From Photobacterium atrarenae (GTDB lineage Bacteria > Pseudomonadota > Gammaproteobacteria > Enterobacterales > Vibrionaceae), in the NCBI RefSeq assembly GCF_024380015.1, contig NZ_CP101509.1, positions 992,001 through 1,056,000 of the forward strand: a stretch of DNA of 64,000 bases, written 5' to 3'. Positions within the stretch are counted from its first letter, which is position 1. Every line of letters begins with the position of its first letter. Below, in pieces: positions 1 to 7,616 of the stretch. The notes beneath the pieces are model-generated. The model was given only the letters and a program-made list of their open reading frames with translations. It ran no database searches and was not told where the DNA came from. Both the position numbers and the translations under genes were made by a program.

Positions 1-1
1 A

Positions 2-1246
2 GAAGTGAACGTCGAGTACTTTCCGACGGCTGTGGCGGCGGCCCAGGCCGGCTATCGCCCGTGTCTGCGTTGTCGTCCTGACAGTGCCCCCGGCTCTCCG
101 GCCTGGCTGGGGAAAAATGCGACCCTGAACCGGGCGCTGCGCCTGATTGATGAAGGGGCGCTGGCGGAGCAATCGCTCACGCAACTGGCAGATCGGCTGG
201 GGATCACCGAGCGTTACTTGCGCCGCCTGTTCAGCGATGAAGTTGGCCTGTCACCGAAAGCCTACAGCTTATACCGTCAGTGCCTGTTGGCCAAACAGTT
301 GCTGCATGACTCGACAATGCCGATCACCGAAATTGCGCTGGCTTGCGGTTTTCACAGTATTCGCCGCTTCAATGACTGCTTCAAACAGCAATTTTCATTG
401 ACCCCGTCCCAGGTGCGCAAGCAAGAAGGCGGCCGCCGCGACAGCGGACAGGCGATTGAAATCCTGCTGTCGTATCGACCGCCATATGATTGGCAGGGGC
501 TGCATCAGTTTTATGCCTCGCGTTTGATCCCGGGGCTGGAGTGGCTGGATGCGCAAAGCTATGGCCGGACGTTTCACTACGGGACGTGTAAGGGACGCTT
601 TACTGCCACGCATCTGGCGGAGAAGTCTGCGTTTCGGGCCTCGATCCACCTGTCCAATCTCACGTACTTGCCGCGGGTGATCCAGAACATCCGCCGTTGT
701 CTGGATTTGGATGCCGATACCCGGTTAATTGAGTCGCAGTTGTGCCAGGCGATGGGCACGACATCACTGATCAAAGCCGGACTGCGCCTGCCGGGGATCT
801 GGAGTCCGTTCGAAGCCGGGATCCGGGCGATTCTGGGTCAGCAGGTCTCGGTTAAAGCAGCCAGAAATCTGGTCAGCCAGTTGGTGGCGCTCAACCCGGA
901 AAACGATGAAGCGTTCAGTTATTTCCCGGCTCCAGAGCAGCTTTGCCGTTTGGATTTGACTCAACTTGGCATGCCGCAGCGCCGCCGCGAGACGCTTGGG
1001 CACTTTGCCGAGTATGCCTGTGGGAAGAGACTGGATGAAAGTGAGCAATTACTGGCACTACCGGGGATCGGCCCGTGGACGGTGAACTATCTGAGAATGC
1101 GTGGGTTGAGTGACCCCGATATTTATCTGAGCAGCGATTTGGGGATCAAAAAAGCCATCGCTAAACTGCCTCAGCCGATTGATGATCAACTGGCGGCACC
1201 GTGGCGTAGTTATTTAACCTTATATTTATGGAGCACCTTGACATGA
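2..1246 (+). CDS. alkA: Ada/AlkA-type DNA-3-methyladenine glycosylase (5' end cut by window edge)
   Basis: Base-excision glycosylase that removes alkylated purines from DNA. The reading frame is open to the window edge and begins inside an Ada-type zinc domain (the C-terminal CLRCRP pair of cysteines is visible), so the true start lies upstream and the GTG at 5 is not believed. After it come an AraC-type helix-turn-helix (residues about 45-135), an AlkA N-terminal domain and a HhH-GPD domain with the LPGIGPWT hairpin and the following acidic residue (SSDLG) expected to be catalytic. The combination of Ada sensor and AlkA glycosylase suggests both a regulator and a repair enzyme. Its stop overlaps the start of the next gene, ogt, by 4 bp, so the two are an alkylation-repair operon. 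Confidence 0.9.
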   Translation, partial: EVNVEYFPTAVAAAQAGYRPCLRCRPDSAPGSPAWLGKNATLNRALRLIDEGALAEQSLTQLADRLGITERYLRRLFSDEVGLSPKAYSLYRQCLLAKQLLHDSTMPITEIALACGFHSIRRFNDCFKQQFSLTPSQVRKQEGGRRDSGQAIEILLSYRPPYDWQGLHQFYASRLIPGLEWLDAQSYGRTFHYGTCKGRFTATHLAEKSAFRASIHLSNLTYLPRVIQNIRRCLDLDADTRLIESQLCQAMGTTSLIKAGLRLPGIWSPFEAGIRAILGQQVSVKAARNLVSQLVALNPENDEAFSYFPAPEQLCRLDLTQLGMPQRRRETLGHFAEYACGKRLDESEQLLALPGIGPWTVNYLRMRGLSDPDIYLSSDLGIKKAIAKLPQPIDDQLAAPWRSYLTLYLWSTLT

Positions 1247-1701
1247 ACAATCAACACCTGGACACCCCAATCGGCCGGCTCAATATTGTAGCGAACGATG
1301 AAGCCGTGACGGCGATTGAGTTCGACGCTGATCCGTCGGCACAGCAGGCTCCGAATACCATCACCCGGCTGTGCTGCGCACAATTGAGCGATTACTTTGC
1401 GGGTAATAGAACTGACTTTGATGTACCGCTGAATGCCAATGGGACGGCTTTTCAGCATCAGGTCTGGCAAGCTTTGATTGATATCCCCTATGGCGAGACA
1501 TGCTCCTATAGCGCAATCGCCCACCGGATCGATAACCCGAAAGCCGTTCGTGCGGTCGGTGCGGCAAATGGTCGAAATCCAATCCCGGTGATTGTGCCGT
1601 GCCATCGGGTGATCGGCAGCTCGGGCCAGCTGACCGGTTATGCCGGCGGGCTGGATATCAAAGTTTGGCTCATTGAGCATGAGAAGAGAATCTCAAGCTG
1701 A
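1243..1701 (+). CDS. ogt: Methylated-DNA--[protein]-cysteine S-methyltransferase
   Basis: Suicidal repair protein that moves the methyl group from O6-methylguanine (and O4-methylthymine) onto its own cysteine. The diagnostic active-site motif PCHRVIG is present, preceded by the helix-turn-helix region containing AVRAVGAANGRNP. I chose the ATG at 1243 because it overlaps the upstream glycosylase stop as ATGA, typical of translational coupling; an in-frame ATG at 1228 lies inside the upstream gene. The product is 152 residues, a little shorter than E. coli Ogt (171). Cotranscription with an Ada/AlkA-type gene fits an alkylation-damage operon, where an upstream Ada domain would be the expected sensor. 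Confidence 0.93.
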   Translation: MNNQHLDTPIGRLNIVANDEAVTAIEFDADPSAQQAPNTITRLCCAQLSDYFAGNRTDFDVPLNANGTAFQHQVWQALIDIPYGETCSYSAIAHRIDNPKAVRAVGAANGRNPIPVIVPCHRVIGSSGQLTGYAGGLDIKVWLIEHEKRISS

Positions 1702-1968
1702 ATCAGTCAGATGTATGGGTGTGCAATAAGTTGTTATGCGTAGATTGCACTTAGTTAATATGAAAGCGCGATAAATCCAACAAATGTCACATATTTAACA
1801 TTTTTGCCCAAACTGAATTTGTTTGGTTTTTTGGAGTAAAGTGTTGGTTTTGTTTTTGATTTTGGGTTTATATTTTGGTTATTGATGTAATAATGGTTTG
1901 ATTTTCTGTATGCTAACGATTTTATCAAACTTATTATCTTGTTGTTTTGTGTGAATTAAAAACCTGTT
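1702..1968. other. AT-rich intergenic region with T/G-rich tract
   Basis: This 267-bp gap between ogt and the amino-acid transporter is much more AT-rich than its surroundings. From about 1815 to 1912 the + strand is composed almost wholly of T, G and A with very few C. No convincing gene is seen. It probably holds the transporter's promoter and leader. Confidence 0.4.
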
Positions 1969-3258
1969 GTGGTTAGTATTGTCGACACATTATGCCAATC
2001 CAATAGGTTTTACGTGAATAATACATTATTACAATCAAACAAAACGGAAGATCAAAAAGTCACGCTGTCGAAGCGTGATATCCACTGGATGCTAAGTCTG
2101 TTCGGGACCGCGATTGGCGCGGGAATCCTGTTCCTGCCGATCAACTTGGGGCTTGGCGGCATCTGGCCTCTGGTCCTGATGGCGGTGCTGGCGTTTCCAA
2201 TGACTTACCTGGCTCACCGGGGCCTGGCGCGCTTTGTTCTTTCGTCGAACAACCCGAAAGCAGACTTTACTGATGTTGTCGATGAACACTTCGGTAAAAA
2301 TGCCGGCCGCATGATTTCCTTGCTGTATTTCCTTTCGATCTATCCAATTTTGCTCATTTACGGCGTGGGTTTGACCAATACAGTTGACAGCTTTTTAGTG
2401 AACCAGTTGGGGCTGGCGTCACCACCGCGTGTGTTGCTTTCTGGCGGCCTGGTGTTCGGTATGATTGCGATCATGATGGCGGGCGAGAAAGTCATGCTGA
2501 AAAGCTTTGAAGTGATGGTGTACCCGTTGGCGGGGATCCTGGGTATTTTGTCGGTCTATCTGATCCCAAACTGGCAGATGCCTGATCTGTCGATGCCGGC
2601 GCTGGGTGACTTCTCTCAAACTGTTTGGCTGGCCGTTCCTGTGGTTGTTTTCTCGTTCAGCCATGCTGCGGCGGTTTCCAGCTTTGCCAATATTCAGCGC
2701 CGTCACTACGGTGAAGATGCGGTGAAGAAAACCGATCTGATCCTGAACCGCACAGCGATCATGCTGGTGACCTTTGTGCTGATGTTTGTCTTCTCCTGCG
2801 TGCTGACGCTGTCGCCGGAGCAACTGGTGCAAGCCAAGGCGGATAATATCTCTGTGCTGTCGTTCCTGGCGAACGTGATGGATAACCCGGTGATTGCGAC
2901 CTTGGGTCCACTGGTTGCCTTCATTGCGATTACTTCATCTTTCCTGGGTCACTTCCTGGGTGCTCGTGAGAGCCTGAACGGCTTGTTGGCGAAAAATACC
3001 AAGCTGGGATCGAAATCAGCGGATCGCCTGGGTATTGCAGTGATGTTCGTGACTATCTGGATTGCTGCGGTGGTGAACCCAAGTATTCTGGGGATGATGG
3101 AAGCCCTGTCCGGCCCGGTGATTGCGATGATCCTGTTCATTCTGCCAACCTACGCAGTGTACAAGGTGAAAGGGATGGAGAAATACCGTAGCTGGACCAA
3201 TATCTTCGTGCTGGTGACGGGCGTGCTGGCGATTTCAGCGCTGCTGGTGAATCTGTAA
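1969..3258 (+). CDS. HAAAP-family (SdaC-like) amino-acid/proton symporter
   Basis: Inner-membrane transporter of the hydroxy/aromatic amino acid permease family, most like serine transporter SdaC. The family N-terminal signature GTAIGAGILFLP is present around residues 48-59, followed by about eleven hydrophobic segments. It lies alone between ogt and a factor-independent terminator at 3289. No serine deaminase gene is adjacent, so the substrate (serine, threonine or another amino acid) cannot be fixed. The start is uncertain: the GTG at 1969 has no good ribosome-binding site, while the GTG at 2014 is preceded by AGG at a normal distance and would give a protein closer in length to SdaC. Confidence 0.85.
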   Translation: MVSIVDTLCQSNRFYVNNTLLQSNKTEDQKVTLSKRDIHWMLSLFGTAIGAGILFLPINLGLGGIWPLVLMAVLAFPMTYLAHRGLARFVLSSNNPKADFTDVVDEHFGKNAGRMISLLYFLSIYPILLIYGVGLTNTVDSFLVNQLGLASPPRVLLSGGLVFGMIAIMMAGEKVMLKSFEVMVYPLAGILGILSVYLIPNWQMPDLSMPALGDFSQTVWLAVPVVVFSFSHAAAVSSFANIQRRHYGEDAVKKTDLILNRTAIMLVTFVLMFVFSCVLTLSPEQLVQAKADNISVLSFLANVMDNPVIATLGPLVAFIAITSSFLGHFLGARESLNGLLAKNTKLGSKSADRLGIAVMFVTIWIAAVVNPSILGMMEALSGPVIAMILFILPTYAVYKVKGMEKYRSWTNIFVLVTGVLAISALLVNL

Positions 3259-3288
3259 TGACTGCATTCACAACTCGCTTATGATTGA

Positions 3289-3315
3289 AACAGGCGCTTC
3301 GGCGCCTGTTTTTTT
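3289..3315 (+). terminator. Rho-independent terminator after SdaC-like gene
   Basis: Nine-base stem AACAGGCGC / GCGCCTGTT with a TTCG loop, followed directly by a run of T. It lies 30 bp past the transporter stop. Confidence 0.9.
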
Positions 3316-3447
3316 ATGTCAGCTGGGAGTGGCGGGGCTCCGGCGGGCGGGACATGGCTTCTGCACGATTTCATTAACACGCAGTTCTGTCTGCTCTGAA
3401 GTAGTGGTAATCTATGCAATCATAACGATATGCGGGAGAGGAATTGC

Positions 3448-3786
3448 GTGCGAGTGCTGACTGGGGCGGTATTGATGTTCTGGCTTTGCTCTGCGGCTGC
3501 GCAAACTGAGCAGCGTGAGCCAGGCAGTGTTTTTATCCATGAACTGAAGTCCAAGGATAAAATGGAGTTTGTCGGCGGCGGCAGTCGGCCGGTTGATAAC
3601 AACCGGGTTGATGAACACAGTATTTACCAGGATGTGAACCGGACTGATCCGACCGAGTTCGGGGCCGGGATGAAATTTAATGCGACCGATGATTTCAGTA
3701 TTTCGATCCAGGCCGGCGGTGAGTTGGTCGAGCAGCAGAATGTTGAGGTCGACAGCGGGGCTTTGGTGTTCGAATTCAGCTATTAA
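3448..3786 (+). CDS. Small exported protein of unknown function
   Basis: I do not recognise the family. The start is taken as the GTG at 3448 because GAGAGGA lies at the right distance upstream; an in-frame ATG at 3430 overlaps that site. The product has a short signal peptide ending near CSAAA-Q, then a polar mature part of about 95 residues with glycine-rich and alternating hydrophobic patterns. The last residues (LVFEFSY) form an amphipathic strand ending in an aromatic residue, as in outer-membrane beta-proteins, but the protein is too short for a barrel by itself. It stands alone between a terminator and an M3 peptidase gene. It is probably real, given the ribosome-binding site and signal peptide. 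Confidence 0.6.
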   Translation: MRVLTGAVLMFWLCSAAAQTEQREPGSVFIHELKSKDKMEFVGGGSRPVDNNRVDEHSIYQDVNRTDPTEFGAGMKFNATDDFSISIQAGGELVEQQNVEVDSGALVFEFSY

Positions 3787-4022
3787 CGGTGCGTTCCGCT
3801 GCGCCTTGTCCTTCACCTATGCGCAGTTCTCTCTTGCGTCAAAGAGAGCCCAGCCCCGACGTTTCTCCCTCTGACGAGTCCCAGAATTTACAATGTAAAG
3901 TACTGTTGATAGATAATTTAGCTGCCGGAGATCGCTTTGGCAGATAAGTTGTGCCAGTAGATTCATATAGGGTAGTATATGCTACTTTCATATATAAGAC
4001 GCTTACATTGATAGGGATGATA

Positions 4023-5870
4023 ATGACAGCGACCGAATACCTGAACTCACTGAACCACCGCTATCTGGCGATCCATCGCAACAAGGAAGATTTCTTCTGG
4101 GAAACCTACATGGGGATCAGTGATGATCATGAGGGCTCTGCACAAGCCGAAACGGCCTGGAATCAGTTTCTCAGTGAGCCTGCCAATATCGCTGAGGTTC
4201 GTCAGCAGATCGAAGCGGCGCAAACACAGCCGGATTCTGATGAGAAGACGCAAACGCTGCTCGGGCTGAACGGCTGGCTGGCGATGTTCAAGGCACATGC
4301 ACTGGAATCTGAGCGGGCTCGTGAACTGAAGTCAGCCCTGATTAAGTTTGAAGCTGAGCTGTTTGAGAAAAAGCAAAACCACGTCATGACCTATGTTAAC
4401 GAGCAGGGTCAGCAGGCGGAAGGCTCCTTGCCGGTTCTGGCTGCCAATATTCGCACCAGTGATCAGGAGCCGGTGCGCCGCAGCGCCCATCAGGCGCTGT
4501 TGGATCTGGAGCAGTGGTTGTTGCAGAACGGCTTTCTGGAGTTGGTGAAACTGCGCAACGCGTTCGCCCGCTCCCTGGGGTATGACAACTTTTTCGATTA
4601 TTCGGTGGTGAAAACCGAGCAAATGACCTCAGATGAGCTGTTTGCCATTCTGGATGATTTTGAAGCCAGAACCCGCGACAGCCACCTGCGCAGTCTCAAG
4701 CAACTGGCGCAAGAGAAAGGGGATGATGCGCTGTTGGGACATAACTTTATCTATTCCTTCTCCGGGGATGCGATGCGCGACCTGGATCCTTATGTCCCGT
4801 TTTCACAGTCGCTGCGCCGTTGGGTTGAGTCTTTCGGTCGCCTGAATATCGATTATTCCGGCGCCGAGCTGACGCTGGATTTGCTGGATCGCAAGGGCAA
4901 GTACCAAAATGGCTTCTGCCATGGCCCGATCCCGTCGTTCTACGATCAGGGCAACTGGGTGGCAGCCAAGGTCAACTTCACCAGCAATGCCAAGCCGGAT
5001 CAGATTGGCAGCGGCTTTGACGGCATCAATACCTTGTTCCACGAAGGCGGCCATGCGGCGCACTTTGCCAACGTGAAAATGAACTCGCCTTGTTTCTCGA
5101 TGGAATTCGCACCAACCTCGATGGCCTATGCCGAAACCCAGTCGATGTTCTGCGACAGCCTGCTGACTGATGCCGACTGGCTCAAACAGTATGCGCTGGA
5201 TGCGGAAGGAAACCCGGTTCCGGATCATCTGATCAAGGCGATGATTGATAGCAAACAGCCGTTTAAGGCTTACGAAGAGCGTAATATTCTGGTGGTGCCT
5301 TATTTTGAACGGGCACTGTATCAGCTAAGCGAGGCAGAGTTGACGCCGGAAAATGTCACTCGCCTGGCCCGTGAGAAGGAAATGCAAATCCTGGGGCTTG
5401 CCTGTAGCCCGCGTCCGCTGATGGCGATCCCGCACCTGTTGTCTGATGAAGCGGCCTGTTCTTATCAGGGTTACCTGCTGGCGCATATGGCGGTGTACCA
5501 GACGCGTGCATACTTCCTGGAGAAATTTGGTTACCTGACCGACAACCCGGAAATTGGCCCGCTGCTGGCAAAACATTACTGGCACACCGGAAATAGTGTG
5601 AACCATAACGGCACCATCGAAAGCCTGACCGGGGAAGGCTTCAATGCCAAATACCTGGCCGATGCCTGTAACCTGACGGCCGAGCAGGCCTGGGAAGCTG
5701 CGCAGGCGAAAATGGCGTCGCTGAGCTCGCGCCAACGTGTGGCGCCGGCATCGCTGAATGCAAGCATCCAGGTGGTGGACGGGGCGAAAGTACTGGCCAG
5801 CAACCAGGCCTCTGATGAAGCGCTGTGTACCGCATTTGAAGATTATATTGTGAGCCACTATGGCCGGTAA
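4023..5870 (+). CDS. M3-family zinc metallopeptidase
   Basis: Thimet-type oligopeptidase, a cytoplasmic zinc enzyme that cleaves short peptides. The HEXXH zinc motif is present as HEGGH with histidines at about residues 340 and 344, inside the longer family context FHEGGHAAHF; a downstream glutamate in the ETQSMF region would be the third zinc ligand. The product is 615 residues, normal for M3 enzymes, and has no signal peptide. The ATG at 4023 is chosen because AGGG lies six bases upstream and because the earlier in-frame start at 3951 would add a 24-residue tail unlike the family. It is monocistronic and ends at a bidirectional terminator. Confidence 0.9.
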   Translation: MTATEYLNSLNHRYLAIHRNKEDFFWETYMGISDDHEGSAQAETAWNQFLSEPANIAEVRQQIEAAQTQPDSDEKTQTLLGLNGWLAMFKAHALESERARELKSALIKFEAELFEKKQNHVMTYVNEQGQQAEGSLPVLAANIRTSDQEPVRRSAHQALLDLEQWLLQNGFLELVKLRNAFARSLGYDNFFDYSVVKTEQMTSDELFAILDDFEARTRDSHLRSLKQLAQEKGDDALLGHNFIYSFSGDAMRDLDPYVPFSQSLRRWVESFGRLNIDYSGAELTLDLLDRKGKYQNGFCHGPIPSFYDQGNWVAAKVNFTSNAKPDQIGSGFDGINTLFHEGGHAAHFANVKMNSPCFSMEFAPTSMAYAETQSMFCDSLLTDADWLKQYALDAEGNPVPDHLIKAMIDSKQPFKAYEERNILVVPYFERALYQLSEAELTPENVTRLAREKEMQILGLACSPRPLMAIPHLLSDEAACSYQGYLLAHMAVYQTRAYFLEKFGYLTDNPEIGPLLAKHYWHTGNSVNHNGTIESLTGEGFNAKYLADACNLTAEQAWEAAQAKMASLSSRQRVAPASLNASIQVVDGAKVLASNQASDEALCTAFEDYIVSHYGR

Positions 5871-5893
5871 TCACCGCCTGCTGACAACATAAC

Positions 5894-5926
5894 AAAAAAC
5901 GCCGATGAATTTTCATCGGCGTTTTT
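5894..5926. terminator. Bidirectional terminator between M3 peptidase and FMN reductase
   Basis: Inverted repeat AAAAAACGCCGATGAA / TTCATCGGCGTTTTTT. The A and T flanks give U-runs on either strand, fitting the two convergent genes on its sides. Confidence 0.9.
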
Positions 5927-5956
5927 TATCAATTCAACCTCGGGTGATTCATCCAA

Positions 5957-6490
5957 TTACTTGAGATGGTTGAGGTGACTGACAGCATCTTTGAGTTGTT
6001 CATTGAGCTCCGGATGGGTCAGGACCTGTTTGTCACTGTCAAAATTGTCGTAAAAGCTGGGGATGGACAGGCTGGCTTTGACGACCCCATTGAAATACGG
6101 CGCAGAATTTACGGCTGCCGCCAGGACACTGGCACCGCCCATGGATCCGGGAGAAGTAGAAAGCAGCACCATCGGCTTATTCTGGAATACTTTGGGCTCA
6201 ATGCGTGAACACCAGTCGAACAGGTTTTTATAGCCGACCGTATATGAGCCGTTATGCTCGGCAAACGAAATGATGATGCCGCAGCTGTCGGTGATCTTGG
6301 CCAGAAAATCTTTGGCTTTCTGTGGGTGGCCCAGCTCGTGCTCTTTATCCTGGCTGTAAAGCGGCAGTTCGTAGTCATTCAAGTCCAATATTTCGATTTC
6401 GACTTTATCGAGCAGGTTGGCAGCATAGCTGACCAGCTGTTTGTTGATTGATTTGGAATGGGTACTGGCTGCAAACGCAATAACCTTCAT
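5957..6490 (-). CDS. NAD(P)H-dependent FMN reductase family oxidoreductase
   Basis: Flavodoxin-like quinone/flavin reductase of the FMN_red family (relatives include ChrR/YieF and SsuE-like enzymes). The N-terminal strand and phosphate-binding loop FAASTHSKSINKQL, the EHNGSYTVGYKNLFDW segment and the STSPGSMGGA loop are family features that bind FMN. The protein is 177 residues and cytoplasmic. It would reduce flavins, quinones or related acceptors with NAD(P)H; the natural substrate cannot be told. The next gene upstream on the same strand (DoxX, ending about 130 bp away) may be cotranscribed, and both families are linked to redox stress. Confidence 0.85.
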   Translation of the reverse strand: MKVIAFAASTHSKSINKQLVSYAANLLDKVEIEILDLNDYELPLYSQDKEHELGHPQKAKDFLAKITDSCGIIISFAEHNGSYTVGYKNLFDWCSRIEPKVFQNKPMVLLSTSPGSMGGASVLAAAVNSAPYFNGVVKASLSIPSFYDNFDSDKQVLTHPELNEQLKDAVSHLNHLK

Positions 6491-6618
6491 AACATGCTCC
6501 TTGTGTTGAAAGGCTGTGATCGGGGTTGGTTGTTCGCCTGAGACGCAGGGCCTCAGACGACATTGATTGGAAATCCCTGTGAGAGAGTATCTCAGACCTT
6601 GGACCCGGAGGACACTCC

Positions 6619-7068
6619 TCAGCGTGAGAGCTGTCGCACCAGCCAGTGATCGGCAGACATGGAACCGGCCCCTGAGAACAGCAGCGAGACGGAAACAGCC
6701 AGCAGCGCCAGGCCAAATTCATAGCCGTTGTTGGCCATAAACAGGCCGTTCTCCAGATGGACGCTGACAATCGCAACCCCCATGGTCACTGCCAGCGTCA
6801 GTGCTGCCGGACGGGTGAGCAGACCAAGCAGTAGAAACAGGCCGCCGAAGAATTCGGCACTGCCAGCCATCAAGGCCATCAGCACCCCAGGTTCCAGACC
6901 AATCGAAGTCATCCATTGGCCGGTGCCTTCCAGGCCGTAGCCGCCAAACCAGCCAAACAGTTTCTGGGCACCGTGAGCCATGAAAATGATCCCGGCCGGG
7001 ATCCGCAGGCTCAGGGCAGCCAGGCCAGCTTTACTTTGGAGCAGCGCGGTGAAAGTTTGCTTGTTCAT
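6619..7068 (-). CDS. DoxX-family membrane protein
   Basis: Four-helix inner-membrane protein of the DoxX/YphA type. The conserved IPAGIIFMAHGAQKLFGWFGG segment near the N-terminus and the GSAEFFGGLFLLLGLLTRPAA segment in the middle are diagnostic. The product is 149 residues. In bacteria such proteins are associated with thiol and redox homeostasis, and with quinone-linked oxidation in archaea, but the exact reaction here is unknown. The start has GAGGTAAC-like spacing upstream on its strand. It precedes an FMN reductase on the same strand, a pairing that suggests a shared redox task. Confidence 0.85.
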   Translation of the reverse strand: MNKQTFTALLQSKAGLAALSLRIPAGIIFMAHGAQKLFGWFGGYGLEGTGQWMTSIGLEPGVLMALMAGSAEFFGGLFLLLGLLTRPAALTLAVTMGVAIVSVHLENGLFMANNGYEFGLALLAVSVSLLFSGAGSMSADHWLVRQLSR

Positions 7069-7315
7069 CAGAGTTACCTCAAAAAATTCGAATGTCTAAA
7101 TTTTATGAGAGAATGCTGGAGCCCTTCTCTCATCGCTTAGTTGTCAGTGTAGGTGACCCTGAGCTGGGAGATAAGACGCCTGATTAGAATAGATGGTTCA
7201 AATTTTTTGAACAACTGCTGTGTTGCGCAACATATGAATCGCTGCGGTGAATAAGATGTACGGTCACTGAGAGTTGATGGTCTATAGTTAGTTCAGGAAG
7301 AGAGAGGGTAACTAC

Positions 7316-7540
7316 ATGCATATTGCATTGAAGGACGAGCCACCAAAACAGTCTAAAATTCGATGCGCATCGTGCGGGGACTATTATTGTTACCTTTTTC
7401 TTCAGTACACCATTGTTGCGTATTGCCCGAATCTCGCTGTTGATTGCCTCGACAGTAAAATGAAAACCTTGTCATTCGACATGAAAAGCGCTCCCTGCGT
7501 TTACCTGGGCTGTAGTGATGCCGATGAACCCGATTCCTAA
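7316..7540 (+). CDS. Possible small cysteine-containing protein (weak call)
   Basis: A 74-codon frame in the 548-bp space between doxX and the antiporter. GAGAGGG lies about nine bases before its ATG and a TATAGT hexamer lies some 30 bp upstream, so expression is plausible. The product has a CASCGDYYC cluster near residue 20 and further cysteines at about 38, 44, 61 and 66, but I recognise no family and the frame has no neighbour on its strand. If it is not a gene, the region is intergenic, with only promoter-like elements. Confidence 0.3.
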   Translation: MHIALKDEPPKQSKIRCASCGDYYCYLFLQYTIVAYCPNLAVDCLDSKMKTLSFDMKSAPCVYLGCSDADEPDS

Positions 7541-7616
7541 GCTGAATCATTCCCGAGGTTCATGGTCTCTTTCCCAGATTCTTCTTATTCTCTCAGGCCT
7601 GACGTTTAAGCCGGCT

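Noticed and set aside
3951-4022. N-terminal extension of the M3 peptidase from an upstream start
   Set aside because: The extension is unlike the family, whereas ATG 4023 has a proper ribosome-binding site.
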